A DNA stretch of 64,000 nucleotides from RDXT01 sp033762375 (GTDB lineage: Bacteria; Bacteroidota; Bacteroidia; J057): the NCBI GenBank assembly GCA_033762375.1, contig JANRLQ010000054.1:11200-75199 (forward strand). Reading direction: 5' to 3'. Of the stretch, positions 10,301 through 18,330 are shown piece after piece (position 1 is the first letter of the stretch; each line of letters opens with the position of its first letter). A model generated the notes under the pieces. The model worked only from the letters and a program-made list of their open reading frames with translations, was not told the origin of the DNA and did not search any database. A program made the translations under genes and the position numbers.

Positions 10301-11574
10301 ACGCCGTTGACACTGACACGGGAGACAGAGTTGCCGCCACGACCCCAGTCATAGGCAGGTTTTGTGTGCTTAAACAGGTTGTAAACCGTACCATTGATCT
10401 GACCGCCGCCGCAGGGGTTGGGGAAAGATGGCTGCACACCGTTGCCGGGATCCTGCTTGAGCAGGTCTGCAAACCGGTAATAAGGCTGGCTGCAGCCACT
10501 GGGGGTAGGCGCTTCCTGGTTGTAGGGGTTGGCACTGGCATAGCCGCCGTTGGAGTCCATCCCTTCGAAGAGAGGCCAGCCACAGTTGAGGCCACCGGTT
10601 GGCAGGACATGCATATCCTCCCATGATCCCCAGCCTACATCGCCGATATAGAGGGTGCCGGGGTTGCCAGCAGCAGGATAGTGGCTGCCCGTGTTGGGGC
10701 GCAGCGTCATCCGGTAAGGGTTGCGGAGGCCCAGCTCCCATACGCGGGATTTGGTGGAGCGGGGGGCATTGGCGTTATAATAAGGGTTGCTCGGGATACC
10801 ATTGCCGGTGATAGGGTCAATACGCAACACCTTGCCGTTCATGGAGGTGAGCATCTGTGAGCGGAACGCCCCTACGTTTTCGTCAGCGCGGATGATGCCA
10901 TCTGCCAGGGCCTGGGCATAATACGTATCACCGCTGGAGCCTGCATCTACTGTATTGTAGCTGGCACCGTCTCCGCAGGAGATCAGCAGGGTGCCATCAG
11001 TGCCAAATACGAGAGAACCGACACCGTGGGATTCGTGCAGAATCGGAAACCCCGTGCTGGCTGTCTCTCCGATCAATACGGTACGGGAAGCCGGGTCTGC
11101 TATCGCAGTTGCCGGGTTGGCAGGATTGAGGACCGTATAACGGGTTACACGACCGATCGTGGCGTTGTAGTATTCGTTAGCATTAGGGTTGTACTGGGGC
11201 GTACCTGCATACAGGAGGTGGTGACGGTCCACCACGTACAGCATATAGATATAACCATTGACCAGATAATTGGGGTCGAGCGCAAAACCGACCATCCCAA
11301 AGTCGCGCCAGTCACCGACCTCATCGCTGATGTTGATGACAGGTGTCGGGCGTTTGACACCGTTCTGGACGATATAGGCGCGACCGCCTTTTTCCCAGAC
11401 ATAGATAGTGCCGTTTTCATCAAAGGTAAGGCCTACCGCAGCATTCCAGCCCCCTAAAAGGAGTTGATCTGAAAAACCTGCCGGTTGCGCCCATACCCGC
11501 GTCGTGGAGAGTCCTGTTACAAGCAACACGAGGCTGCTCAGTAACCATGTCCTGAGTCGGGGAAATAGGTTCAT
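4315..11574 (-). CDS. Giant secreted T9SS cargo: sugar-dehydrogenase propeller with PKD, PA14 and lectin modules
   Basis: Encodes 2,419 residues. A signal peptide (TWLLSSLVLLVTGLSTTRVWAQ) leads into a glucose/sorbosone dehydrogenase-type six-bladed propeller (about 30-520; HESHGVGSLVFGTDGTLL, LRNPYRMTLRP), then a PKD domain (about 525-610, WNFGDGTTSNQ), cadherin/Big-like domains (about 640-815), PA14 (about 910-1045, LTGDDGIRLWINNQLI), three L-type-lectin-like units each followed by an Ig-like spacer (about 1050-1940), an unnamed domain (about 1945-2095), a second PKD (about 2103-2185), a second copy of the unnamed domain (about 2195-2330) and a T9SS sorting domain (VYPNPFSNLIHV to the end). 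It is predicted to be exported and surface-anchored, binding glycans and oxidising a sugar with PQQ; substrate is unknown. The ATG at 11574 is preferred over 11667 because it opens the signal peptide. Confidence 0.92.
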   Translation of the reverse strand: MNLFPRLRTWLLSSLVLLVTGLSTTRVWAQPAGFSDQLLLGGWNAAVGLTFDENGTIYVWEKGGRAYIVQNGVKRPTPVINISDEVGDWRDFGMVGFALDPNYLVNGYIYMLYVVDRHHLLYAGTPQYNPNANEYYNATIGRVTRYTVLNPANPATAIADPASRTVLIGETASTGFPILHESHGVGSLVFGTDGTLLISCGDGASYNTVDAGSSGDTYYAQALADGIIRADENVGAFRSQMLTSMNGKVLRIDPITGNGIPSNPYYNANAPRSTKSRVWELGLRNPYRMTLRPNTGSHYPAAGNPGTLYIGDVGWGSWEDMHVLPTGGLNCGWPLFEGMDSNGGYASANPYNQEAPTPSGCSQPYYRFADLLKQDPGNGVQPSFPNPCGGGQINGTVYNLFKHTKPAYDWGRGGNSVSRVSVNGVTYNVGSGPVPGPQWGGNCSTGGAWYVGTEFPAEYQNTYFHADYGAGWIKRFEFNSNDVPTEAHDFDGSNGAVVCIASDPYNGGLYYISYGSEVRRFVYNATGNQPPVAAASADITYGVSPLAVNFSSAGSSDPESGALTFSWNFGDGTTSNQPNPSHTYTVAGNTPTQFNVVLTVTDNQNQTSQKALVISVNNTPPVIQSSSLDGINTYTMAQPTLLNLSAVVTDAEHSGSQLTYAWQTTLHHNNHTHPEPIDNNATTTSVISPVGCDGAVYFYRISLIVTDAAGLADTLIKDIGPDCGAPQAINDEGVYANGGTVIINVLANDLADPAIDPTTVEVVVAPAHGTTSVNATTGAITYTHDGLGAASDVFTYTVKNIEGDTSNEGTVTLSKLGPPSVTLVSPEEGSTFGGTNVYVEYNAGGDLAQADHVALTLDGAAPIYTTGLSGTYQFTGVAIGAHTLTAQLVDASNTPLSNAEAQDVVNFTTTNLGGGTGLSATYYNNIDFTGSTVTRIDPTVDFDWGNGAPDAAIDADTWSARWEGEVQAAYSELYTFSLTGDDGIRLWINNQLIIDAWIDQGPTTYNATFQMTAGAKTPIKIEFYENGGGAVARLQWSSPSQAFQVVPQNFLFPIQVIQNFLPVGTTTVAGNDCYTLTTQTANQAGAAWYKDALDLTQAFDLNFTFNMGNDDNGADGMAFALQSAGQAVVGPSGGGLGVFGITPSFGVEFDGFDNNNSTGGNSPEDNANDHLAIFAGGDLVNPLVAAACISPSCANFEDGQDHDVQFTWNPATQVFNVLVDNNLRATYTGDIINNFFGGNPTVFFGWTAGTGGLTNTQSFCAGDLLFAAPVQSQTITFGPITDKPINAAPFALTATASSGLPVSFSVVSGPATVNGNTVTLSGQAGTVVIRASQAGNASYSAAPDVDQSFNVYEVGLYVINGNASADGGECYTVTPNQGNAVGSAWYANVISLTQSFDLNFTINLGGDDNGADGMAFALQSAGTNALGALGGGLGIAGVTPSFGVEFDTYDNNISTGGASPEDIGDDHLAIFGGGNLGAPLVAATCISPTCANFEDGQNHAVQITWNPATQVFNVLVDNTLRISYTGDIVTNFFGGNPAVYFGWTGGTGGLTNTQSFCSGLLSFETPLTPQTITFGPLANQLSNAAPVSLTATASSGLPVSFSVVSGPATLTGNTLTLTGIGPVTVRASQAGDATYSAAPDVDQSFTVVDASLYTFATTGDAYPDANGSNCYVITPSDLFKTGGIFNTAKLNLYAPFDLTYTLNLGDNDGGADGMAFVLQNAGPVALGGTGGGLGAAGLTPSFGVELDGYDNVSPEDLADDHVAIFGNGDLVNPVVAAQCASATCANIEDGQNHTLQVTWDPATLVFNVYFDGSLRIAYTGDVVNNFFAGNPQVYFGITGATGGFTNLQTACIGTQTFTSGGLNQSITFGPLGDKLDTDAPFTVSATASSGLPVSFSIVSGPATISGNTITLTGAGTVTVRASQAGNAGYNAAPDVDQSFEVLDCIAAGTCACAEISNINQAPNRYQLDVLAVGKLLYTGRAATFSTIPANLLGGQFIRTAYSDRTNTSASFLSFTLSDPDTVYVIYDSRVTTPPTWLTSQFTNTGVILSSTVHNYRVYKRAYPAGTVTLGGPRAAGYASNTAGDMYVVALRNCGGVVNPPSNVAPTAAFTTTTTGGLVPLAVSFNGTGSTDTDGTIVSYAWSFGDGNTATGATASYTYNTPGTYTVTLTVTDDDGATGTATTTINATTPGVGCALISSVSETSASLYEVDCPAAVGELVYTDRNSSITALPGILSGADFVRTAHADRNRTSASFLTVTLSQAATVYLAYDSRATTVPSWLSTWTATGQQVGITDAPMNLYSKSYPAGSFILPGNKNGGGNGLINYFVLAQPAAGARSAGPQAEVYPNPFSNLIHVRILNLEARTVNVRILNGLGQVVYQAQNLPAHPDLHLGEGLSEGIYYLEVSAESQVETFRVVKIR
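6010..8420 (-). repeat. Three tandem lectin/Ig-spacer units within the giant gene
   Basis: Three units of roughly 895-900 nt encode near-repeated lectin modules sharing CYT/CYV starts, DDNGADGMAFALQSAG, TPSFGVEFD, DHLAIFG and NFFGGNP phrases. They are separated by spacers beginning QTITFGP and containing ASSGLPVSFSVVSGPAT. They look like ancestral duplications; the third unit is the most diverged. Confidence 0.85.
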
Positions 11575-12059
11575 GTGAAAAGAAGGATTAGTGCTTGGTG
11601 ATTCGTACGTGTAAGATTTGAACAGGATGTTACTACAATGTATCTTCTTCTGCTTCGTAATGGTCAATTCTTGCAGGCCGCTTATATGAACTAAATCGTT
11701 TTAAAATTATCGAAAATAAACTTATCAGAAAAAAAATATGTGTCAACAGTCAGAAATCAAACGCGATCGGATAGGTGTAAGATTTTTGGATATAGTGTAC
11801 ACATTTCTGAGTAGTTTCCGGTATCGGATTAAGCAGAAGCCGATCTATCTGTTTTTTTTCATATATAAAAGGATTGTCAGAATAAGCAAGGGCAGGTACG
11901 TACCCCTATCCAGAGGTCCCGCGCAGACAGGTCTGTTTTGTCTCTGCCTCCCGGTTGGTTTTATCGGTTTCGTAGTCAGGTCATCCCGCTTCATGTCAGA
12001 GGTCATGCACGGTAGCGGACAGGCGCCATATATTTGACCAACTAAGCTAAAGACAGACA
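11575..12059. other. Intergenic region between divergent genes
   Basis: This 485-nt, AT-rich stretch separates the giant gene (minus) from the efflux operon (plus) and must contain both promoters. I see no exact TAnnTTTG box with a proper -33 element, no RNA gene and no convincing coding frame; the short frames present lack codon bias or family resemblance. Confidence 0.6.
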
Positions 12060-13385
12060 ATGAATCTTATGCGCAACATGGTAGTGGGAGCCGGGTGGCT
12101 TTGGGGGCTGCTCCTGCCACTGCATGCTCAGGAAGCAGCAGCCCCTCCGGCGCCGCTGACCTCGCTGGAGCAGGCCTGGGAGCTGGCCCTGGCCAATCAG
12201 GTAAGCCTGTCGCTGACCCGTGCACAGGCAAGAGACCTCGCGGCAGATGCCTCGATCAGCCAGGCAGGTTGGTGGCCTGCGGTCCGGGTGACGGGCCAGA
12301 CAGACTATTATCCGAGTCTCCCGGTGCAGTTGATCCCGGGTGAAATCTTCGGGGGACAACCCGGTAGTTTCCAGCAGGTACGTTTTGGTCAGCCCTGGGT
12401 GATGAGTACCGGGGTAGAGTTTCAGTGGGCCATCGTCCAGGCAGAAAAGTGGCTGGACACCCGTGCTGCGCAGATGTCGGTGGCACAGGGGACCCTGCAG
12501 ACGGACCTGGAGGCTGACCGTCTCCGGGTGAGCCTGATCCAGGCATATTATGAGGTGGTATTCTGGCAGGACTACGTGCCCTTTACGGAGGAACTGGCCG
12601 TACAGGCGCTTGCCCTGGGGACAGTCTCACGGCAGCGGTTTGAGCAGCAGCAGATCTCGCGGCTGGACCTGGTCCGTGCTGAGGCCCTGGAGGAGCAGGT
12701 GCGGATGCAGATGACAGAGGCCCGTGCGCGTCATGCGCGTGCGCTCCTCCGGCTGGAGGAGGTGATCGGCTGGTCAGAAGCGCAGCCGCTGGTAGTGGCG
12801 GACTCCCTTGCACGCCGCAACCTGCTCAGGCCGACCATGCCCGTGGCAGCTGACGATCCTGCAGTACGCCTGGCCCAGCTCCAGGCTGAAACAGCAGCCA
12901 TCCGGCTTCAGGCCCGTACCTGGCGTGCTGCCCCCAGCCTGAACCTCAGCGGGCGGTACCAGTTTCAGACTCAGACAGATGACCTCTTTGATCAGACTCA
13001 GTACAACTCCTTCAACTATGGTCTGGTCAGCCTCGGCCTGCAATGGACCCTTTTCCAGGGAGGAACGCAGCGTCACCTGGTCCAGAAACAATCCATTCAG
13101 CTGGATCAGGCCCGCCTGCGGACGGATCAGGCGATCCGCCAAGTGGATGACCAGACCCGCCAGTGGCTGAGCCACTGGGAGGAAGCCGCTGCCCAGACCG
13201 ACCCTGCCGAAAAACGGCTCCGCCTCGCTCAGGAGAGCCTGAACCTGGCCCTGGCCCGCCTCACGGAGGGCTACAGCGCCCTTGATGAGTATTTTCAGGT
13301 GTATCAGGAATATACCCAGGCTGTACAGGCCTGCTATCAGAACCGCCTCAATCTCCACGTGTACTATGAACTTCTTCAACGCTGA
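12060..13385 (+). CDS. TolC-family outer-membrane efflux protein
   Basis: Encodes 441 residues with a signal peptide (GWLWGLLLPLHAQ) and two long alpha-helical outer-membrane-efflux repeats rich in Gln, Ala and Arg (for example LTSLEQAWELALANQVSLSL at the start and a matching RLRLAQESLNLALARLTEG segment near the end). Such proteins form the trimeric outer-membrane duct of tripartite pumps. It is the first gene of a six-gene operon and its last 20 nt overlap the adaptor gene, indicating translational coupling. The exported substrate is not evident. Confidence 0.93.
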   Translation: MNLMRNMVVGAGWLWGLLLPLHAQEAAAPPAPLTSLEQAWELALANQVSLSLTRAQARDLAADASISQAGWWPAVRVTGQTDYYPSLPVQLIPGEIFGGQPGSFQQVRFGQPWVMSTGVEFQWAIVQAEKWLDTRAAQMSVAQGTLQTDLEADRLRVSLIQAYYEVVFWQDYVPFTEELAVQALALGTVSRQRFEQQQISRLDLVRAEALEEQVRMQMTEARARHARALLRLEEVIGWSEAQPLVVADSLARRNLLRPTMPVAADDPAVRLAQLQAETAAIRLQARTWRAAPSLNLSGRYQFQTQTDDLFDQTQYNSFNYGLVSLGLQWTLFQGGTQRHLVQKQSIQLDQARLRTDQAIRQVDDQTRQWLSHWEEAAAQTDPAEKRLRLAQESLNLALARLTEGYSALDEYFQVYQEYTQAVQACYQNRLNLHVYYELLQR

Positions 13386-14466
13386 TCTCCGTGCCCCCCG
13401 CTGGTTGGGGCTGATCGCCCTGCTGGCTGCCTGCCAGCCTGCCGCTACGACGCTCCGGCCCGAGCGGATCACCCTCACGGAGGCTGTATATGCTTCTGGC
13501 ATGCTCCTGCCTGAGACAGAGTATAAGGTGTATGCCAATACAGACGGCATCCTCGTTCAGGCATTTATTGACGAAAATGACACGATCATCTCCGGACAGC
13601 CCCTCTTCCGGATCGAATCCAATGCCCGTAAGGTCCAGGAGTCATTGCTCTCCGATATATATCAGACGACCCAGGCACGTAGTGTCCCGCTCCTGAAGGA
13701 CCTGGATAATAAGCTGGCTTCTCTCTCCGGCAAACTCACCACTGACAGCCTCCAGTATGCGCGTATGGATGTCCTCGTCAAAACCGGGGCTGTCTCTCAG
13801 GCAGACTGGGAGCGGGCAAGACTCCAGTATGAAACCACCCAGCGTGAGCGTCAGAGCCTGCTCGCGCAGCGCCAGAACCTCGTCCTCCAGACCCGGATCG
13901 AAGCCAGCCAGGCCGAAAACCAATACCGGAACCTGCAAGCCCAAAACCAGGACGGCCTGGTACGGAGCCTTCTTAATGGGGTCGTATTTGAGGTCTATAA
14001 AAAAGCTGGCGAGCGAGTTGGGGTTAATGAAGCCCTGGCCCTGGCCGGAACGGGATCAGGATGGATAGCCCGCCTGACCCTGGACGAGCGGGACTACACC
14101 CGGGTACAAGCTGGCCAACAGGCACTTATTAAGCTCGATGCGTATCCGGATCGCGCCTTCCGTGCACAGATACGGGAAGTATTGCCTAAGCTCAACCGCT
14201 CTGAACAGTCGTTTTATGCTGAGGCAGTATTTTTAGAACCCCTCCCCAGCGGACTGTATGGTCTCAACCTGGAAGCCAATATCCTCATCCGCGAAAAAAC
14301 AGAAGCCCTCACCCTGCCGCGTCATGCCCTCTCCGGCGACAGTGTACAGGTCGAGCGTGATGGCAAACCAGTCTGGGTACGTGTGCGGACCGGGATCGGA
14401 AACATAGACCGGGTCGAAGTCCTGGAAGGTATCACGGAGCAAGATGTCATCGTCCTGAAAAAATAA
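13366..14466 (+). CDS. HlyD/MacA-type periplasmic adaptor lipoprotein
   Basis: Encodes 366 residues. The ATG at 13366 gives a short lipoprotein signal (LGLIALLAAC, lipobox LAAC) and overlaps the tolC-like gene by 20 nt; an upstream ATG at 13282 would bury this signal and is rejected. A biotinyl/lipoyl half-motif (YANTDGILVQAFIDENDTI, about 40-60), a central coiled-coil hairpin (about 90-190), a second lipoyl half (RSLLNGVVFEVYKKAGERVG) and a beta-barrel domain follow in the usual order. It would bridge the permease at 14471 and the outer-membrane duct. Confidence 0.92.
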   Translation: MNFFNADLRAPRWLGLIALLAACQPAATTLRPERITLTEAVYASGMLLPETEYKVYANTDGILVQAFIDENDTIISGQPLFRIESNARKVQESLLSDIYQTTQARSVPLLKDLDNKLASLSGKLTTDSLQYARMDVLVKTGAVSQADWERARLQYETTQRERQSLLAQRQNLVLQTRIEASQAENQYRNLQAQNQDGLVRSLLNGVVFEVYKKAGERVGVNEALALAGTGSGWIARLTLDERDYTRVQAGQQALIKLDAYPDRAFRAQIREVLPKLNRSEQSFYAEAVFLEPLPSGLYGLNLEANILIREKTEALTLPRHALSGDSVQVERDGKPVWVRVRTGIGNIDRVEVLEGITEQDVIVLKK

Positions 14467-14470
14467 CCTT

Positions 14471-15730
14471 ATGGCAACTTTCTTTCGCTCCGTCAACCTG
14501 GAGATAGCCCTTACGCACCTGCTCTCCAAACCCCGCCAGACCCTGGTGGCCATGCTTGGGGTGACCTTTGGCATCTCGATGTTTATCACCATGATCAGCT
14601 TTATGACGGGGGTGAATGACTTCCTGATGAACCTCAGCCTGGATGGGACACCTCACGTACGGCTGTTTAATACAATCTCGGGCACTCCTCCGCCTATCGC
14701 TGCCCTGACAGCTGATGCAGAGATGGTAGTCCTGCACCATGCCAAACCCCGGAACGTCCTTCCCAAACTCAAAGATGGATTTTTGGTCCTGGAGAATGTC
14801 CAGCAGCATCCGGGGGTATCCGGGGCACTGGCACAGGTGTCTTCTCAGGTTTTCTGCAACAATGGCCCGGTGAAGTTTCCGGGACAGGTCGTGGGGACGG
14901 ATATCCTGCGCGAAAATGCCCTCTATGACCTCCAGGAAAAAATGAAATCAGGCGATATCCGCAACCTGCTCACCTACCAGGACGGCATCCTGATAGGTAA
15001 AGGCCTGGCCGAAAAACTCGGCGTGGTGCTCGGAGACCGGATTTCGATGACGACCCCGGAGGGTAATACCTTTTTCTTCCGGGTGGCAGGTATCTTTGCC
15101 TTTGGGATCGCGACAGTGGATGATACCCGGTGTTATGCCAGTATCCCTACGGTGCAAAAACTCCTCCAGGCTGACCCATCGTATATTACCGATATTCATG
15201 TCCGCCTCAAAGACTACAATACCTCCGCCAGTGTAGCCGCTGAGATGGAGAGGACCTACGGGTTTGAAGCAGAAGACTGGCAGGAAGCCAACCAGGCCAT
15301 CCTGGCCGGTGAGGTGATCCGCAATTCGCTCACCTATGTAGTCTCGATTACCATGCTCATTGTGGCGGGATTTGGGATATACAACATCATGAACATGAAC
15401 ATCATCAACAAAATGAAGGACATAGCGATCCTGAAGGCCATGGGCTTTGAGGGGAGTGATGTAAGCCGGATTTTTTTGATCCAGTCCATGATGATCGGGG
15501 TAGCAGGCGGACTGCTGGGGCTGTTGCTGGGATTTTTGTTTAGCACAGGCATCAGCAAAATCCCATTTCCCAACGGCGACTTTATCAGCATCGAAACCTT
15601 CCCGGTGAGTTTTCACGCACAACACTACGGACTGGGCATTACCTTCGGGACGCTCACGACCTTGTTTGCCGGGTGGTTTCCTTCCCGCAAAGCTGCCCGG
15701 GTGGACCCGGTGGACATCATACGGGGTTGA
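14471..15730 (+). CDS. MacB/FtsX-type ABC transporter permease
   Basis: Encodes 419 residues with the MacB layout: one N-terminal membrane helix (LVAMLGVTFGISMFITMISF), a large periplasmic domain (about 50-280), and a C-terminal FtsX domain with three helices, including GFGIYNIMNMNIINKMKDIAILKAMGF and the terminal FAGWFPSRKAARVDPVDIIRG split around the last helix. It begins 4 nt after the adaptor gene. Such permeases transmit ATP-driven motion to the periplasm rather than forming a membrane channel. Lipoprotein release (LolC/E-like) is a less likely alternative because a TolC and an adaptor are adjacent. Confidence 0.92.
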   Translation: MATFFRSVNLEIALTHLLSKPRQTLVAMLGVTFGISMFITMISFMTGVNDFLMNLSLDGTPHVRLFNTISGTPPPIAALTADAEMVVLHHAKPRNVLPKLKDGFLVLENVQQHPGVSGALAQVSSQVFCNNGPVKFPGQVVGTDILRENALYDLQEKMKSGDIRNLLTYQDGILIGKGLAEKLGVVLGDRISMTTPEGNTFFFRVAGIFAFGIATVDDTRCYASIPTVQKLLQADPSYITDIHVRLKDYNTSASVAAEMERTYGFEAEDWQEANQAILAGEVIRNSLTYVVSITMLIVAGFGIYNIMNMNIINKMKDIAILKAMGFEGSDVSRIFLIQSMMIGVAGGLLGLLLGFLFSTGISKIPFPNGDFISIETFPVSFHAQHYGLGITFGTLTTLFAGWFPSRKAARVDPVDIIRG

Positions 15731-15816
15731 TAGCCAGGCTGTATCAGCGCAGAAGCTGGCAGGTCCAGCTTCTGCATCCTACATGGAGTGTTGTTTTTTG
15801 CTAATTTTTGAGTTTT

Positions 15817-16497
15817 ATGACGCAGATAGCGCTTTCAGCCCGCCATATCCGGAAGTCTTTTTTTGACCCGGCACCTTTTGAGGTGCTGAAGGATGTGTCG
15901 TTTGATATTGAAAAAGGAAAATTTAACAGCATCATCGGCAAGTCCGGTTGTGGCAAGTCTACCTTGCTCTATATCCTCTCCACCATGGACACCCAGTATG
16001 AGGGGCAGGTGGAGCTCAACGGAATGAAGGTCACGGGCCGCTCCCAAAACGAACTGGCCCGGATACGGGGGGAGCACCTGGGATTTGTATTTCAGTTTCA
16101 CTTTTTGCTCCCGGAGTTTACGGCCCTGCGCAATGTGATGATGCCCGCCCTGAAACTGGGCAAGTACGCCCCTGATGAGGTGGAGGCCCGTGCCCTCGAA
16201 AAACTCCGGCAGGTGGACATGCAGGATTTTGCCCTCAAGCCCGCTTCCAAACTCTCTGGCGGACAGCAGCAGCGGGTCGCCATCGCACGTGCCCTTGTCA
16301 ACGATCCGGCGATTATCATGGGAGACGAGCCCACCGGTAACCTCGACCAGTACAACAGCCAGCTCGTGGTGGACATTTTTATGCGCCTCGCCCGCGAAAA
16401 CCACCAGACCATCATCACCGTGACACACGATATGGACATCGCCAATCGCAGTGACCGGATCATTGAGATGCTCGACGGCCAAATCATACGCTCGTGA
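15817..16497 (+). CDS. MacB/LolD-type ABC transporter ATPase
   Basis: Encodes 226 residues with Walker A (GKSGCGKSTL), Q-loop (FVFQFHFLLPEFTALRN), ABC signature (LSGGQQQRVAIARAL) and Walker B with catalytic Glu (IIMGDEPTGNLD), followed by the H-loop TVTHD. The family usually begins with ATG at this position; a TTG nine bases upstream is less likely. It pairs with the permease 86 nt upstream and its stop overlaps the GTG of the histidine kinase by 4 nt. Confidence 0.94.
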   Translation: MTQIALSARHIRKSFFDPAPFEVLKDVSFDIEKGKFNSIIGKSGCGKSTLLYILSTMDTQYEGQVELNGMKVTGRSQNELARIRGEHLGFVFQFHFLLPEFTALRNVMMPALKLGKYAPDEVEARALEKLRQVDMQDFALKPASKLSGGQQQRVAIARALVNDPAIIMGDEPTGNLDQYNSQLVVDIFMRLARENHQTIITVTHDMDIANRSDRIIEMLDGQIIRS

Positions 16498-17525
16498 ACC
16501 AGGTAGCGTTTGTCACGGAATTCCTGCGGAAGGAGCACAATGTCCGCCTGCTGGTGGCCGGTATTCTTGCCATACTGGGATTGTTTTTGCGTCAGATAGC
16601 AGGGTTTGGGTTTGTGTGGTGGATGGAGATTGTGTTTTTGGTGGTGATGGTGCCTGTTATTTTGGTCTGGTGGGAGATATTTGCCCGGATAGACCGGTTT
16701 CTCCACTGGGCTATGCCGTACGAAAAAGGAGTGGGCAAACGGATTGTGGTCCAACTGGGAACCGGGGCACTGATTTTTATGGGATTCCGGCAGGTGATGG
16801 TGCTGCTGTTTGCCGAAAAAATAGGCATACAGCTCAGCAGTATGCATTACGTCATGCTGATCTCAACTGATTTTTTTGGCTCAGCAGCCGTCAACCTGGG
16901 GTTTGTCACCTCGTACTTCATCGGGCGGTGGCGGGATGCACAGCTGTATGATGAACGGTTTCGCCGGGAGAAGGCCCAGCTCCAACTCGATCACCTCAAA
17001 AACCAGGTCAACCCGCATTTTCTCTTTAATGCATTTTCCTCGCTGGACTCCCTTATCCGGACGGATCCGCCCCTGGCCTCTGAGTTTGTGCAGCATATGG
17101 CGCGGGTCTATCGGTATGCACTTCAGCATAAGGAAAAAACCCTCGTTTCCCTGCGGGAAGAATTGGTATTCATCCGGGACTATATTGCCCTGCTCAAGAT
17201 CCGGTATGAGCAGGGGCTTGAGATCCGCGTGCATGTCAGCCCAGCGGCAGAAGACCAGCAAATTACCATTATCTCCCTTCAGATGCTCCTGGACAATGCC
17301 TTGAAACACAATGAGGTACACCCTGATCACCCGCTGACGATCGAGATATACGATGATGGAGCGTATCTTGTCGTGGCCAATAACAAACAACTGCGGCGGC
17401 ACCTGATCGAGTCCAACAGACAGGGGCTGGCACAACTCTCCTCGCTGTATCAGTTATTAGTTTCGCGTGCGGTGGTGGTGGAGGATACCCCTACCCGGTT
17501 TACGGTTAAGCTCCCCCTGATATGA
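16494..17525 (+). CDS. LytS/YehU-type sensor histidine kinase
   Basis: Encodes 343 residues from a GTG that overlaps the ATPase stop. About four hydrophobic segments (roughly 18-38, 44-64, 85-108, 118-144) precede a His_kinase domain with the phosphoacceptor motif LKNQVNPHFLFNAFSSLDSL (His175) and a degenerate HATPase_c domain (LLDNALKHNEVHPDHPL). There is no sensor domain outside the membrane, so it probably detects a signal in or near the membrane, perhaps pump activity or substrate. It is translationally coupled to its response regulator at 17522. Confidence 0.93.
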   Translation: MNQVAFVTEFLRKEHNVRLLVAGILAILGLFLRQIAGFGFVWWMEIVFLVVMVPVILVWWEIFARIDRFLHWAMPYEKGVGKRIVVQLGTGALIFMGFRQVMVLLFAEKIGIQLSSMHYVMLISTDFFGSAAVNLGFVTSYFIGRWRDAQLYDERFRREKAQLQLDHLKNQVNPHFLFNAFSSLDSLIRTDPPLASEFVQHMARVYRYALQHKEKTLVSLREELVFIRDYIALLKIRYEQGLEIRVHVSPAAEDQQITIISLQMLLDNALKHNEVHPDHPLTIEIYDDGAYLVVANNKQLRRHLIESNRQGLAQLSSLYQLLVSRAVVVEDTPTRFTVKLPLI

Positions 17526-18286
17526 AAATCCTGGTGATCGAAGACGAACCCCTCATCGCGCGCCTGCTCATGCAGGAGCTGCGCGGGCTGCGCCCGCTGG
17601 CTGAGCTGGTCGGCCCTCTGGCCAGCGTGCGTGAGGCCAGGCGCTGGTTTCTGACCCACGACCTGCCAGACCTGATCCTGGCCGATATCCAACTGACAGA
17701 CGGGGTGAGTTTTGATGCCCTGGGGGAGCTGACACAGCCCTGCCCGATTATTTTTACGACGGCTTTTGACGAGTATGCTTTGCAGGCCTTCAGGGTTTTC
17801 AGCCTGGATTATCTGCTCAAGCCGATCAGCACCCAGGACCTGGCACGCGCCCTCGACAAGTGGGAAATGATGGTCTACAAGTACCAGAATGCGGATTTTG
17901 TCACCCAGATGCGGCAGGTATTGGCGCGCCAGATAGCCCCCAGCCAGCACAAGCAGCGGTTTGCAGTACACCAGGGCCTCAAAGTAGTACTGGTCCCTGT
18001 GCAGGAGATCGTAGCCTTTGTGCGGCAGGAGCTGATTTTTCTGATAGATCAGCAGGGCAAGCGATACAGCACGGATTACCGGTCGCTGGATGAGCTGGAT
18101 GAGTTGCTGGATCCGCAGGTGTTTCTCCGGGCCAACCGCCAGACCATCCTGCACCTCCCGTACATCAGAGGATTCAGGCCGGATGATGGTGGCAAGCTGG
18201 AAATTCTGATCCGGCAGGATCTGATACCTCCTGTATCTGTGAGCAAGGAAAAGGCTGGCGAAGTGCGTCGGTGGCTGGAGCAATGA
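17522..18286 (+). CDS. LytTR-family response regulator
   Basis: Encodes 254 residues. The receiver domain (1-120) has the acidic pair Glu7/Asp8, the phosphoacceptor Asp55 (LILADIQLTD) and the Lys of LLKPIS. The C-terminal LytTR DNA-binding domain (about 140-250) shows FAVHQGLKVVLVPVQEIVAF and FLRANRQTILHLPYI. It overlaps the kinase stop by 4 nt (ATGA) and is the last gene of the efflux operon. Autoregulation of the operon is a natural inference, but no repeat pair that would be its binding site was identified upstream of 12060. Confidence 0.93.
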   Translation: MKILVIEDEPLIARLLMQELRGLRPLAELVGPLASVREARRWFLTHDLPDLILADIQLTDGVSFDALGELTQPCPIIFTTAFDEYALQAFRVFSLDYLLKPISTQDLARALDKWEMMVYKYQNADFVTQMRQVLARQIAPSQHKQRFAVHQGLKVVLVPVQEIVAFVRQELIFLIDQQGKRYSTDYRSLDELDELLDPQVFLRANRQTILHLPYIRGFRPDDGGKLEILIRQDLIPPVSVSKEKAGEVRRWLEQ

Positions 18287-18330
18287 CCCGGACAGAATGT
18301 CTGCCCGGTCAAATGACGCAGCCAGCAGGA

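Noticed and set aside
18287..18330. Hairpin between the LytTR regulator and the YARHG lipoprotein gene
   Set aside because: GGACAGAATGTCTGCC forms only an interrupted stem and no T run follows on either strand, so it is not called a terminator.
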